A DNA stretch of 64,000 nucleotides from Mycobacterium sp. HUMS_12744610 (GCF_041206865.1 NZ_JBGEDP010000001.1:5704001-5768000); one strand, 5' to 3'; shown: positions 27,906 through 37,644, counted from the stretch's first letter. Numbers and translations: made by a program. The notes: generated by a model not told the origin, from the sequence alone.

Positions 27906-30900
27906 ATGATGCGCGTCAGCCGCAGCCTGCGCAGATACCGCTGGGTCGTGTTCGCGGGCTGGCTGCTGGCGCTGGTACCGGCGATCTACCTGGCGTTGAC
28001 GCAGTCGGGCAACCTCACCGGCGGTGGTTTCGAGGTGGCCGGCTCCCAGTCGCTGCTGGTCCACGACCAGCTGCAGGATCAGTACCGCGACCTGGGGGCG
28101 TCGTCGCTGGCGCTGGTGGCCGCACCCCGCCCGGACGCCACCTACCAGGACATGAGCGACGCGGTCGCGGAGCTGCGCGGGATCGTCGGGCAGTTCCCCG
28201 GCGTGGCCGAGGCACCCAGTCCGCGGCAGCGGCCGCCGCAACCCGACCGGCCCTACGTGTTGTCGCTGCGGCTGGACGCCCACAACTCCGGCACCAGCGA
28301 CGTCGCCAAACAGCTGCGCACCAGGATCGGCGTCCAGGGCGATCACCCGGGTCACACCGCCAACGGCCGGGTGCGGCTCTACGTCATCGGCCAGGGCGCG
28401 CTCAGCGCCGCGGCGGCGGCCAACACCAAGCACGACATCGCGGCCGCCGAACGCTGGAACCTGCCGATCATCCTGATCGTCCTGCTGGCGGTGTTCGGGT
28501 CCCTGGCGGCCGCCGCGATCCCGCTCGCCCTGGGTATCTGCACCGTCGTGGTCACCATGGGGTTGGTCTACCTGCTGTCCGACTACACGACCATGTCGGT
28601 GTTCGCGGCGCCGACGGTGTCGATGTTCGGCATCGCGCTGGCCGTCGACTATTCGCTGTTCATCCTGATGCGCTTCCGCGAGGAACTGCGCTCCGGCCGG
28701 CAGCCCCGCGAGGCCGTCGACGCCGCGATGGCCACCTCCGGGCTGGCCGTGGTGTTGTCCGGGCTGACCGTCATCGCCTCCATGACCGCCATCTACCTGA
28801 TCAACACCCCGGCGCTGAAGTCGATGGCCACCGGGGCGATCCTGGCCGTGGCGGTGGCGATGCTGACCTCGACCACCCTGACACCGGCGGTGCTGGCGAC
28901 GTTCGGCCGCGCGGCGGCGCGGCGGTCGGCGCTGCTGCGCTGGTCGCGCCAGCCGGACTGCACCCAGTCCCGGTTCTGGAACCGCTGGATCGGCGGGGTG
29001 ATGCACCGCCCGTGGATCTCGGCGCTGGCCGCCTCAGCCCTGCTGCTGGTCATGGCGGTACCCGTCTCGTCGATGGTGCTGGGCAACAGCCTGCTGCGCC
29101 AGTTCGACTCCTCGCACGAGATCCGCGCCGGCGTGGCCGCGGCGGCCCAGGCGCTCGGCCCCGGCACGCTGGGCCCGATCCAGGTGCTCGTCACCTTCCC
29201 CGACGGCGGGGCGTCCGCACCCGAGCACAGCCAGCTGCTCGGCGCGATCCGGCAGCGGATGGCGCAGGCTCCCGACGTCACCTCGGTCTCGCCCCCGCAG
29301 TTCGCCGACGACAACGGCAGCGCCCTGCTGTCCGCGGTGCTCTCGGTCGACCCCGACGACCTGAGCGCCCGGCAGACCGTCGGCTGGCTGCGCGCGCAGC
29401 TGCCCAAGGTCCCCGGCGCGGGAACGGCCCGCGTCGACGTCGGCGGGCCGACCGCGCTGATCAAGGACTTCGACGACCGGGTGTCGCAGACCGAGCCGCT
29501 GGTGCTGCTCGTCGTCGCCCTCATCGCGTTCGCGATGCTGCTGCTGTCCATCCACTCGGTGTTCCTGGCGCTCAAGGGCGTGGTGATGACGCTGCTGTCG
29601 GTGGCGGCCGCCTACGGCAGCCTGGTGATGGTGTTCCAGTGGGGCTGGCTGTCCGACCTGGGGTTTCCCCGGATCGACTCGATCGACAGCACCGTGCCCC
29701 CGCTGGTGCTCGCGATGACCTTCGGGCTGTCGATGGACTACGAGATCTTTCTGCTCACCCGCATCCGGGAACGGTTCCTGCACACCGGGAACACCCGCGA
29801 CGCCGTAGCGTGCGGCGTAAGCACCAGCGCCCGCACGATCACCAGCGCCGCCCTGATCATGATCGCGGTGTTCATCGGGTTCGCGTTCGCCGGCATGCCC
29901 CTAGTCGCCGAGATCGGCGTGGCCTGCGCGGTCGCGATCGCGGTGGACGCCACCGTGGTGCGGCTGGTCCTGGTGCCGGCGCTGATGGCGATGTTCGCGC
30001 AGTGGAACTGGTGGATCCCGCCCTGGCTGTCGCGGGTCCTGCCGTCGGTCGACTTCGACCGGCCGCTGCCCGAGGTCGACCTCGGCGACGTCGTGGTCAT
30101 CCCCGACGACATCTCCGCCCTGGTCGCCCCCAGCGCCGACCTGCGGGTGGTGCTCAAGTCGGCCGCGAAGCTCAAGCACCTGGCTCCCGACGCGATCTGC
30201 GTGGCCGACCCCCTGGCGTTCACCGGCTGTGCCCGCAACGGCGCGAAAGCCGCCGGCGGGCGGGGACTGGGTCCGGGCCAGATCCCGCACCGGGTCGACC
30301 TCGGCGAGCAACGGGAGCTGGTCGCGGCGGGCCGCGCCGGCAACGGCGAGGCGAACCCCGCCGCCAAACCGGCCGGGGGCCGCGCCGCCCGCAACGGCAT
30401 CGCCCGCGCGATCACCGGAAACGGCCGTCCGGTGCACCCGGTCACGCTGTGGCGGGGCCGGCTGTCGGTGGCCCTCGATGCGCTGCAGACCAGCGGGGAC
30501 GTCAGCGAGGAGTCGCGGTTCGAGCGGCGCAGCCCGGTGGAGACCGCCAACGTCCAGCTGCCCACCGGGGACCGCCTGTTGGTCCCGACCGGCGCCGAGG
30601 CGCTGCGCCTCAAGGGCTACCTGATCATGTGCCGTAACACCAGCCGCGACTACGCCGAATTCGCGGATATGGTCGGCACGGTGGAACCTGAAACCGCCGC
30701 TCTCGTTCTGGGCACAATGGACAAGTACTACTGTTGTGGGTCATCGGGGCGGGAATGGATCGCCACCCAGTTGGTCCGTCGGCTCGCAGACCCACATCCT
30801 TGCGATTTCACCGAAGAGCAGTGGTCCGGACCGGACGCCAAGGCGGACTGGGACGAGGTGAGACACCGCTGCCTGTCGGTGGCCGTGGCGATGCTGGAGG

Positions 30901-30911
30901 AGGCGAGGTGA
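27906..30911 (+). CDS. mmpL11: RND-type lipid/heme transporter MmpL11
   Basis: 1001 residues; ATG 27906 (MMRVSRSLRRYRW) agrees with M. tuberculosis MmpL11. It exports monomeromycolyl diacylglycerol and mycolate wax esters and has been linked to heme uptake with Rv0203. It has twelve TM helices in two halves, each with an Asp-Tyr proton-relay pair (IALAVDYSLF and GLSMDYEIF). The C-terminal cytoplasmic domain contains PTGDRLLVPTGAEALRLKGYLIM. The protein is about 35 residues longer than I recall for M. tuberculosis, with additional Ala/Gly/Arg-rich sequence in the late cytoplasmic domain. Its stop overlaps the next start (GTGA). Confidence 0.95.
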   Translation: MMRVSRSLRRYRWVVFAGWLLALVPAIYLALTQSGNLTGGGFEVAGSQSLLVHDQLQDQYRDLGASSLALVAAPRPDATYQDMSDAVAELRGIVGQFPGVAEAPSPRQRPPQPDRPYVLSLRLDAHNSGTSDVAKQLRTRIGVQGDHPGHTANGRVRLYVIGQGALSAAAAANTKHDIAAAERWNLPIILIVLLAVFGSLAAAAIPLALGICTVVVTMGLVYLLSDYTTMSVFAAPTVSMFGIALAVDYSLFILMRFREELRSGRQPREAVDAAMATSGLAVVLSGLTVIASMTAIYLINTPALKSMATGAILAVAVAMLTSTTLTPAVLATFGRAAARRSALLRWSRQPDCTQSRFWNRWIGGVMHRPWISALAASALLLVMAVPVSSMVLGNSLLRQFDSSHEIRAGVAAAAQALGPGTLGPIQVLVTFPDGGASAPEHSQLLGAIRQRMAQAPDVTSVSPPQFADDNGSALLSAVLSVDPDDLSARQTVGWLRAQLPKVPGAGTARVDVGGPTALIKDFDDRVSQTEPLVLLVVALIAFAMLLLSIHSVFLALKGVVMTLLSVAAAYGSLVMVFQWGWLSDLGFPRIDSIDSTVPPLVLAMTFGLSMDYEIFLLTRIRERFLHTGNTRDAVACGVSTSARTITSAALIMIAVFIGFAFAGMPLVAEIGVACAVAIAVDATVVRLVLVPALMAMFAQWNWWIPPWLSRVLPSVDFDRPLPEVDLGDVVVIPDDISALVAPSADLRVVLKSAAKLKHLAPDAICVADPLAFTGCARNGAKAAGGRGLGPGQIPHRVDLGEQRELVAAGRAGNGEANPAAKPAGGRAARNGIARAITGNGRPVHPVTLWRGRLSVALDALQTSGDVSEESRFERRSPVETANVQLPTGDRLLVPTGAEALRLKGYLIMCRNTSRDYAEFADMVGTVEPETAALVLGTMDKYYCCGSSGREWIATQLVRRLADPHPCDFTEEQWSGPDAKADWDEVRHRCLSVAVAMLEEAR

Positions 30912-31432
30912 CGTTGGCATCCGACCGACGCCCCGCGTCGCCGTCGCCGCGGTCCGGCGGCGAAATTCTGCCCGATCCCGACCAGCCCGTCGAATTCTGG
31001 TCGACCGCCGCCATCCGCTCGGCGCTGCAGGGCGGGGACATCGCGACCTGGAAGCGCATTGCGGCCGCCCTGAAACGCGACCCGTACGGGCGCACGGCCC
31101 GCCAGTTCGAGGAAGTCCTGGACGGCGCCCGGCCATACGGCGTCACAGCCATCACGGGCATCTCTCGGGCCCTGTGTGAGGTGCTGGAACGGGCCCGCGC
31201 CCATCTGGACGCCAACGAACGCGCCGAGGTGGCCCGCCATGTGCGGGTGCTGATCGACCGGTCCGGCCTGGCCGAACACGAGTTCGCCTCCCGCATCGGG
31301 GTGGACCCCGAAGACCTGGCCACCTACCTCGCCGGCGGCGCCAGCCCGTCGGCCTCGCTGATGATCCGGATGCGCCGGTTGTCGGACCGGTTCGTCAAGG
31401 TCAAGTCCGCGCGCGCCGCGGAATCCAACTGA
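30908..31432 (+). CDS. Rv0201c-type protein with C-terminal helix-turn-helix-like region
   Basis: 174 residues from a GTG coupled to the mmpL11 stop. The N-terminal 30 residues are disordered; the middle (FWSTAAIRSALQGGDIATWKRIAAALKRDPYGRTARQFEEVL) is helical. The end, EHEFASRIGVDPEDLATYLAGGASPSASLMIRMRRL, has the spacing of an XRE-type helix-turn-helix. It may be a regulator linked to MmpL11, but only gene order supports this. Confidence 0.8.
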   Translation: MTLASDRRPASPSPRSGGEILPDPDQPVEFWSTAAIRSALQGGDIATWKRIAAALKRDPYGRTARQFEEVLDGARPYGVTAITGISRALCEVLERARAHLDANERAEVARHVRVLIDRSGLAEHEFASRIGVDPEDLATYLAGGASPSASLMIRMRRLSDRFVKVKSARAAESN

Positions 31433-31436
31433 TCGC

Positions 31437-32124
31437 TCAGCGGGAGTTCACCGGCACCACGTCGGACACCAGCCACGCGCTGCCGCGCTTGACCAGCCCC
31501 ACCCGCAACGCCGGCGCCGCGCGGCCGGGCGGCTGGCCGGGCGCGCTCTGGGTCACCCGCAGGATCACCGCCACGCTGGCCACCGCGGGGCCGATGGCCT
31601 CAACCCCGGCCGCCAGCGCGGTGGCCTGCGCCGTGACGTTCTGGCGGGCGAGTTCGGCGCTGGACTTGGTGTACTGCTCCTTGAACGCCCCCGACCGTTC
31701 CGGCACCGTCAGCGCCGCGGCCTTGTCGATGGAACTCGTCGGCGCCCGGGGTGAACGACGCCATCGCCTCGGCCATCCTCGTGGCGATCTGCACCACCTC
31801 GCGCGAGTCCCGGTCGAAGGCGCGGTCGGCCCGGGTCCAGTGCGTGTAGCCGGTCAGCACCGCCGCCGCCAGGGCGGCCGTGCACAGGAAGACCACGGCC
31901 AGCCGCAGCCCCGGCGCCTCGTCGTCGGTGCCGACGCTGACCGAGTCGCGGCGCAGCAGCCAGAAGTTGACGCCCACCCCCTCCACGATCAGCAGCACCA
32001 GCGCCGAGCACGCCGCCACCCACCACAGCGGCCAGGCGAGCACCACCCCGACCGCCAGCAGCGCGGCGATCGCGGCCAGCGGGGCCACGACGTCGAAGGC
32101 CAGCAGCCGCCAGACGTTCCTCAT
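31437..32124 (-). pseudogene. Rv0200-type membrane protein with a single-base frame break
   Basis: The N-terminal frame from ATG 32124 reads MRNVWRLLAFDVVAPLAAIAALLAVGVVLAW, two or three TM helices, and then a soluble region to SFTPGADE. The conserved sequence continues in a different frame as SIDKAAALTVPERSGAFKEQYTKSSAELARQNV through to the TGA at 31437. Removing one base near 31733 (GGAACTC to GGACTC) joins the two parts into a protein of about 228 residues. The start overlaps the Rv0199-type stop as ATGA. The domain after the TM segments resembles the Mce-associated (Mam) proteins further along this window. The break may be real or a base-calling error. Confidence 0.75.
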
Positions 32125-32765
32125 CGGATCGATTCCAGCTTGGAGATCATCAGCTTGCCGTCCACGTCGGAGACGTCGAGCCGCAGGTTCCAGTGCACCG
32201 TCTGCGGCTTGGCGCCGGCGTTCTCGCTGACCGACGTCGCGACCAGCAGCACCGAGTCCGTGCGGCTGGCAAACGCCGGCAACTTGGTGGTGACGGTGGA
32301 TCTAGGGGGCCTCTCGGCGCCGGGCCGGGTGTCCAGGTCGCGGTGCAGCGTGTCGATCGCCACCGCCTCGATGCGGCCGCTGCTGCGCGACTGTAGCTTG
32401 GCCACCACCTGCCGGTAGGGCTGCACGGCCGCGTCGAAGTCGGCGTTGAGCTCCCCGACGGTCCCGTCGTGCAGCCGCTGCAGGCTGGCGTCGATGTTGC
32501 CGCTGTTCATGTTGATCAGCACGCCCGACCAGTCGGCGGCGGTCTGCATGACGCGGGTCAGGTAGGTGCGCTCGGCGACCGCGTCGCGGTGGCCGGACCA
32601 GACGAGGGCACCGAGCACGACGGCGGCCACCGACAGCGCGCCCAGAACAGCCGAGGCGACGCCGTAATGGGAGAAGATCCGGTCGTCGGCGGGCGCGGTG
32701 TCCGGCGGGGCGGAGTCGTCGGCCCCTTCGCGGGCCGGTGACTCGGTTTGCTCGCCGTCGGACAT
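32121..32765 (-). CDS. Rv0199-type Mce-associated-like membrane protein
   Basis: 214 residues, matching the remembered Rv0199 closely (ERTYLTRVMQTAADWSGVLINMN, NIDASLQRLHDGTVGELN, WNLRLDVSDVDGKLMISKLESIR). It has a disordered acidic N-terminus, one TM helix (VASAVLGALSVAAVVLGALVW) and an extracytoplasmic domain of the NTF2-like type typical of Mce-associated and Omam proteins, which stabilise Mce importers. It precedes and overlaps the Rv0200-type gene and diverges from zmp1 with 42 bases between starts. Confidence 0.88.
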   Translation of the reverse strand: MSDGEQTESPAREGADDSAPPDTAPADDRIFSHYGVASAVLGALSVAAVVLGALVWSGHRDAVAERTYLTRVMQTAADWSGVLINMNSGNIDASLQRLHDGTVGELNADFDAAVQPYRQVVAKLQSRSSGRIEAVAIDTLHRDLDTRPGAERPPRSTVTTKLPAFASRTDSVLLVATSVSENAGAKPQTVHWNLRLDVSDVDGKLMISKLESIR

Positions 32766-32807
32766 GGCCCGATCGTCGCACCCCCGCGCGGATGGAAGGA
32801 TGGCAGG

Positions 32808-34793
32808 GTGACAGTTGAGGCCATCCGCTCGGGCATCGACCTGAGCCATGTCGACCCGAACACCCGCCCCCAGGACGACCTGTTCGGTCATGTCAACGGC
32901 CGCTGGCTGGCCGAAGCCGTCATCCCCGCCGACCGGGCGACCGACGGCGCGTTCCGCCAGTTGTTCGACCGCGCCGAGGAGCAGGTGCGCGACCTGATCA
33001 TCGAGGCCAGCGGCAGCGGTGCCGAAGCGGGCACCGACCAGCAGCGCATCGGCGACCTCTACGCGAGCTTCCTCGACGAGGAGGCCGTCGAACGCCGGGG
33101 CCTGCAGCCGCTGCGCGACGAACTGGCGACGATCGACGGGGCCGCCGACCCGGCCGCGCTGGCCACGGCGCTGGGCGCCCTGCAGCGCACCGGGGTCGGC
33201 GGGGGTGTGGGGCTGTATGTGGACACCGACTCGAAGAACTCGGCCCGCTACCTGGTGCACCTCACGCAGTCGGGCATCGGGTTGCCCGACGAGTCGTACT
33301 TTCGCGAGGAGCGGCACGCCGCGGTGCTAGCCGCCTATCCGCGACACATCGCGCGGATGTTTTCGCTGGTGTTCGGCGGCGAACCCGACCACCACGCCGA
33401 GACCGCGGCCCGCATCGTGGCGCTGGAGACGAAAATGGCGGCCGCGCACTGGGATGTGGTCAAGCGCCGCGACGCCGACCTCACCTACAACCTGCGCACC
33501 TTCGCCGAGGTGCGCTCCGAAGGGGCCGGCTTCGACTGGGACGGCTGGGTCGGCGCGCTGGGCGCCGCCCCCGCGGCGGTCGCCGAAGTCGTGGTGCGCC
33601 AACCCGATTACCTCACCGCCTTCGCCGCCCTGTGGCAAAGCGAGGACTTCGAGGACTGGAAGCGCTGGGCGCGCTGGCGGGTGATCCGGGCGCGCGCCGC
33701 CTGGTTGACCGACGACGTCGTCGCCGCCGACTTCGACTTCTACGGGCGGCTGCTGACCGGCGCCGAGCAGATCCGCGACCGCTGGAAGCGGGGCGTCTCG
33801 CTGGTGGAGAGCCTGATGGGCGATGCCGTCGGAAAGCTCTACGTGCAAAGGCATTTCCCGCCCGACGCCAAGGCCCGCATCGACGCGCTGGTGGAGAACC
33901 TGGAGGCGGCCTATCGGGTCAGCATCAACGATCTGGAGTGGATGACGCCGCAGACCCGGGAGCGTGCGCTGGCCAAGCTGGCCAAGTTCACCGCCAAGGT
34001 CGGCTACCCGGCGAAGTGGCGCGACTACTCGGCGCTGGTGATCGACCGCGACGACCTGTACGGCAATTACCAGCGCGGGTATGCCGTCGACCACGACCGC
34101 GAGCTGGCCAAGCTCGGCGGGCCGGTCGACCGCGACGAGTGGTTCATGACGCCGCAGACCGTCAACGCCTACTACAACCCGGGGATGAACGAGATCGTCT
34201 TTCCCGCGGCGATCCTGCAGCCGCCGTTCTTCGACGCGCAGGCCGACGATGCGGCCAACTACGGCGGGATCGGCGCGGTGATCGGGCACGAGATCGGGCA
34301 CGGCTTCGACGATCAGGGCGCCAAGTACGACGGCGACGGCAACCTGGTCGACTGGTGGACCGACGACGACCGCACCGAGTTCGGCGCCCGCACCAAGGCG
34401 TTGATCGAGCAGTACGAGGGGTACACGCCCCGGGCGCTGAGCAACGGCCACCACGTGAACGGCGCGTTCACCGTCGGGGAGAACATCGGCGACCTGGGCG
34501 GGCTGTCCATCGCGCTGCTGGCCTACGAGCTGTCGCTGGGCGGCAAACCCGCCCCCGTCATCGACGGCCTGACCGGCGTGCAGCGCGTGTTCTACGGCTG
34601 GGCCCAGGTGTGGCGCACCAAATCCCGTGACGCCGAGGCGATCCGGCGGCTGGCCGTCGACCCGCACTCGCCGCCGGAGTTCCGCTGCAACGGGGTCGTG
34701 CGCAACATCGACTCGTTCTACGCGGCGTTCGGCGTCGGCGAGGGCGACGCGCTGTTCCTGGAGCCGGCGCGGCGCGTCCGCATCTGGAACTGA
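32808..34793 (+). CDS. zmp1: Zinc metalloprotease Zmp1 (M13/neprilysin family)
   Basis: 661 residues from GTG 32808 preceded by GGAAGGA. The M13 signature is complete: HEIGH within VIGHEIGHGFDDQG near residue 493, the third zinc ligand in ENIGDLGG near 557, substrate-binding NAYYNP and the terminal CNGVVRNIDSFY block with RVRIWN. In M. tuberculosis this enzyme dampens inflammasome activation and phagosome maturation. There is no signal peptide, as in other mycobacterial copies. The next genes on the other strand differ from M. tuberculosis, where Rv0197 to Rv0193 follow. Confidence 0.95.
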   Translation: MTVEAIRSGIDLSHVDPNTRPQDDLFGHVNGRWLAEAVIPADRATDGAFRQLFDRAEEQVRDLIIEASGSGAEAGTDQQRIGDLYASFLDEEAVERRGLQPLRDELATIDGAADPAALATALGALQRTGVGGGVGLYVDTDSKNSARYLVHLTQSGIGLPDESYFREERHAAVLAAYPRHIARMFSLVFGGEPDHHAETAARIVALETKMAAAHWDVVKRRDADLTYNLRTFAEVRSEGAGFDWDGWVGALGAAPAAVAEVVVRQPDYLTAFAALWQSEDFEDWKRWARWRVIRARAAWLTDDVVAADFDFYGRLLTGAEQIRDRWKRGVSLVESLMGDAVGKLYVQRHFPPDAKARIDALVENLEAAYRVSINDLEWMTPQTRERALAKLAKFTAKVGYPAKWRDYSALVIDRDDLYGNYQRGYAVDHDRELAKLGGPVDRDEWFMTPQTVNAYYNPGMNEIVFPAAILQPPFFDAQADDAANYGGIGAVIGHEIGHGFDDQGAKYDGDGNLVDWWTDDDRTEFGARTKALIEQYEGYTPRALSNGHHVNGAFTVGENIGDLGGLSIALLAYELSLGGKPAPVIDGLTGVQRVFYGWAQVWRTKSRDAEAIRRLAVDPHSPPEFRCNGVVRNIDSFYAAFGVGEGDALFLEPARRVRIWN

Positions 34794-34808
34794 CCCCGGG
34801 CGAGGAGG

Positions 34809-35795
34809 CTAGTTCTGCCAGTCGTTGGAGCCGTCGTTCTTCTTGTAGGTGCCGACGGAGTTCTTCACGACGATCGGGTCGCCGGGGCCGAAGTTGTCGT
34901 AGAACCACTTCGCGTTGGAGGGGCTGATGTTGATGCAACCGTGGCTGACGTCGCGCTTGCCCTGGTCGCTCACCGACCACGGCGCGCTGTGCACATAGTC
35001 ACCGACGTTGTCGAAGCGGACCGCGTCGGTCACCGTCACCTTGTAGCCATAGGCGGAGTTGACGGGCACCCCGTAGGTCGAGGAGTCCATCACCACCGAC
35101 GCCTTCTTGTCCTGGACCCAGTAGGTGCCGTTGGGCGTCTGGTGACCTCCGGCGGCCATCCCCATCGACATCGGGAAGGTCTTCTCCACCACCCCGTTGC
35201 GGGTGATGGTCAGCTGGTGCGTGGCGTCGTCGGCCGTCGCCACCAGCGCGTCCCCGGTCATGAAGTTGGAGACGGTGCCGCCGGCGTCGACGGTCACTGC
35301 GGTGTGGGCCGGCCAGAAGCTCAGGGGGCGCCACCGCAGCTGCGTCGGGGTCATCCAGTAGAACTTGCCCGGCACCGCGGGAACCGACGAGACGTGCACC
35401 GCGTCCACGGCGGCGCCGGCGTCGTCGACGCGGCCGGGGAAGTTGATGATGATCGGCTGGGCCACCCCGACGGTCGAGCCCGTCGCCGGGACGAAGCTGG
35501 GCGGACCGAACGGCGCGACGCCGGTGAACGGCGCCGGGTTCTGCCCGGCCGCGGGACCCGTGTAGGCCTGCTGCGCCACGGGCGCCGGGGCCTGCGGCCC
35601 GGGCGCCAGCGGCCCGGGTGCGGGGTCGGCCGGGGGCACGCCCCACGGCGGCGGGGCGGGCGGGTCGACGGGGCCGGCCACCAGCCCCGGATCGCCGGGG
35701 GCCTGATCCGGATCGGCCATGGCGGGCCCCGCGGTCAGCACCAGCAGCGGCGCCACGACCACGGCCAGTCCGGCTGCCCTCGTCCAGCGCGACAT
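34809..35795 (-). CDS. L,D-transpeptidase (LdtMt4/Rv0192 type)
   Basis: 328 residues; ATG 35795 is chosen because GGGAGG sits six bases before it. It has a signal peptide ([18 protein letters not shown]), a Pro/Ala-rich linker of about 60 residues, an immunoglobulin-like domain ([16 protein letters not shown]) and a YkuD catalytic domain. The catalytic motif [22 protein letters not shown] is intact, with the nucleophilic cysteine near residue 286. It makes 3-3 cross-links in peptidoglycan and is sensitive to carbapenems as a family. It converges on zmp1 with 15 bases between stops. Confidence 0.93.
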   Translation of the reverse strand: MSRWTRAAGLAVVVAPLLVLTAGPAMADPDQAPGDPGLVAGPVDPPAPPPWGVPPADPAPGPLAPGPQAPAPVAQQAYTGPAAGQNPAPFTGVAPFGPPSFVPATGSTVGVAQPIIINFPGRVDDAGAAVDAVHVSSVPAVPGKFYWMTPTQLRWRPLSFWPAHTAVTVDAGGTVSNFMTGDALVATADDATHQLTITRNGVVEKTFPMSMGMAAGGHQTPNGTYWVQDKKASVVMDSSTYGVPVNSAYGYKVTVTDAVRFDNVGDYVHSAPWSVSDQGKRDVSHGCINISPSNAKWFYDNFGPGDPIVVKNSVGTYKKNDGSNDWQN

Positions 35796-35912
35796 GTGCA
35801 TCCCTCCCGTCACCTTCCTGAAACAGTGTGGCACAACGCGGTGACCAGCTACCTTCCCCGCGGCCGCCGCGGAACCGGAAAATGGCCGCAAAACCCCACG
35901 CGAGCTGCGGAC

Positions 35913-37148
35913 TTATGAATCGCGTGAGCTTGTCGGCGTGACGTCCAGCATCTTCCTGTTGGCGGCCACGCCGATCAGTGCGACGCCCATCAGGCCCGCC
36001 GACGCGGTCAGCATCAGGGCGACGCTGTGCTCGTACAACAGCCCGCCCGCCAGCGAACCCGCCATGATGCCCACCTGGAACGCCGTCACGTACAGGCCCG
36101 ACGCGCCGTCGGGGTCGTCGGCCCCGTTGCGCATGGCCGCGGACTGCATCATCGGCGACACGGCGGTCGCCATGGCCCCCCACAGCACGATCGCGCCCGT
36201 ACCGATCAGCACGGTCGCCGCATTGAGCCGGCCGCCGAACGCCAGCGCCGTCAGCACCGCGAACGCGGCCGTCAGCCCCGCCATGCAGCAGATGATGGCG
36301 CCCCGGGGGCGGCGGTCCAGTGGCCGTGCCACCAGCGGCATCGCCAGCAGGCCCGCGACGCCGTAGGCCGCCAGCAGCCAGGCCAGGTTCGGCCCGTGCA
36401 CGCCGACGACATTGCGGATGATCACCACGATGAACGTGTAGGACACGAAGTGGCCGGTCACCGCGACCATCGCCAGCAGGCTCACCGTGATCAGCGCGCC
36501 GTTGCGGTGGTGCCGCGACCGCGGGCCGACGTGGGCGAGCTGGTCCTCGGTGAGCACCATCTCCGGCAGCACCAGCCGGGCCGCCACCGTGACGACGGCC
36601 GCCGCGACGGTGATGCACACGACCGCCAGGCGCCATCCCCACATCAGGCTCAGGGCGGCCGTGAGCGGGCTGCCGACGACCAGCGCCAGGCTGGTCCCGA
36701 CGTAGATCGACGTCGTCGCCCGGCCGGCGTGGCTGGGCGGCACCAGCCGGGTCGCGATCGGGGCGATCACCGACCACAGCAGGCCGTGGGTGAGCGCGCA
36801 CAGCACCCGCCCGGCGGCCAGTACCGCGAAGTTGGGCGCCAGCGCGGAGATCACCTGCGAGGCGGTCAGGCAGGTCAGGCTGAGCATCAGCGCCCGCCGG
36901 CGCGGCAGGTGCGCGGTCCAGCGCACGAGCGGGACCGTCGTCAGTGCGGCGACCAACGCGTACCAGGTCAGCAGTGTGCCCACCGCGACCAGGCTGACGT
37001 GCAGGTTGCGTGCGATCGCCGGGAGGGCGCCGACAGGCAGGATCTCGGCGGTGACGTAGGTGAAGGCGGCCGCGGCCAGCACGGCGAACTGCGCGGCGAC
37101 CCGTGGCGTCCACGTTCGCGCGGCAACGGTGGCGGTTTCGGCAGTCAT
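35913..37148 (-). CDS. MFS efflux transporter (Rv0191 type)
   Basis: 411 residues, twelve predicted TM helices. The first-loop signature WYALVAALTTVPLVRWTAHLPRRRAL is typical of drug/metabolite MFS exporters of the DHA1 type. It matches the Rv0191 position beside the copper repressor gene and the L,D-transpeptidase. Rv0191 has been linked to chloramphenicol efflux; the substrate here is not determined by sequence. Confidence 0.88.
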   Translation of the reverse strand: MTAETATVAARTWTPRVAAQFAVLAAAAFTYVTAEILPVGALPAIARNLHVSLVAVGTLLTWYALVAALTTVPLVRWTAHLPRRRALMLSLTCLTASQVISALAPNFAVLAAGRVLCALTHGLLWSVIAPIATRLVPPSHAGRATTSIYVGTSLALVVGSPLTAALSLMWGWRLAVVCITVAAAVVTVAARLVLPEMVLTEDQLAHVGPRSRHHRNGALITVSLLAMVAVTGHFVSYTFIVVIIRNVVGVHGPNLAWLLAAYGVAGLLAMPLVARPLDRRPRGAIICCMAGLTAAFAVLTALAFGGRLNAATVLIGTGAIVLWGAMATAVSPMMQSAAMRNGADDPDGASGLYVTAFQVGIMAGSLAGGLLYEHSVALMLTASAGLMGVALIGVAANRKMLDVTPTSSRDS

Positions 37149-37271
37149 GGCAGTGATCGCTTCGGAGCGCGCAACCTTCTCGGGCGAGGTGCCCGCGAGA
37201 TCACGCTGTCCCTACCGTACGCACCGCAACGACGGGTTCCCCCGCCTTTGCGTTTCAACACGCCTGCGTTA

Positions 37272-37562
37272 TCAGGAACGTACCAAACGCGCGATCGCGG
37301 CCGATGCCTCGGCCAGTTTGTCCTCGGCGTCGTTGCCGCCCTCGGCCACGGCGCGGGTGACGCAGTGGTTGAGATGCTCGTCGAGCAGGTTCAGCGCCAC
37401 CGAACGCAGGGCGCTGTTGACCGCGCTGATCTGGGTGAGGACGTCGATGCAGTACTTGTCCTCCTCGATCATGCGCGCGATGCCGCGCACCTGACCCTCG
37501 ATACGCCGCAGCCGCTTGGCGTAGTTGTCTTTCTGCTGCGAGTACCCGTGCGCGGTCGTCAT
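37272..37562 (-). CDS. ricR: Copper-sensing repressor RicR (CsoR family)
   Basis: 96 residues from ATG 37562, with the same length and near-identical sequence to M. tuberculosis Rv0190. CsoR-family copper ligands are visible: Cys in KYCIDVLTQ and the His-Cys pair in LDEHLNHCVTR. It is an all-helical DNA-binding repressor that releases its operators when Cu(I) binds. A consensus RicR operator lies upstream (37628-37644), so autoregulation is expected, and a second one precedes mymT in this window. Confidence 0.95.
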   Translation of the reverse strand: MTTAHGYSQQKDNYAKRLRRIEGQVRGIARMIEEDKYCIDVLTQISAVNSALRSVALNLLDEHLNHCVTRAVAEGGNDAEDKLAEASAAIARLVRS

Positions 37563-37627
37563 CGTTTTTCTCACCCCTGCCACTACGTGCCTGCCGTGGG
37601 ACCGGCCCACGGCCCGAATTCTACCTC

Positions 37628-37644
37628 ATACCCCATCGGGGTAT
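37628..37644. promoter_or_regulatory. RicR operator between ricR and ilvD
   Basis: ATACCCCATCGGGGTAT is a 17-bp palindrome with 7-bp arms matching the TACCC-N5-GGGTA RicR consensus. It lies about 65 bases upstream of ricR and 45 bases upstream of the ilvD start, so it can act on either or both genes. Confidence 0.85.
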
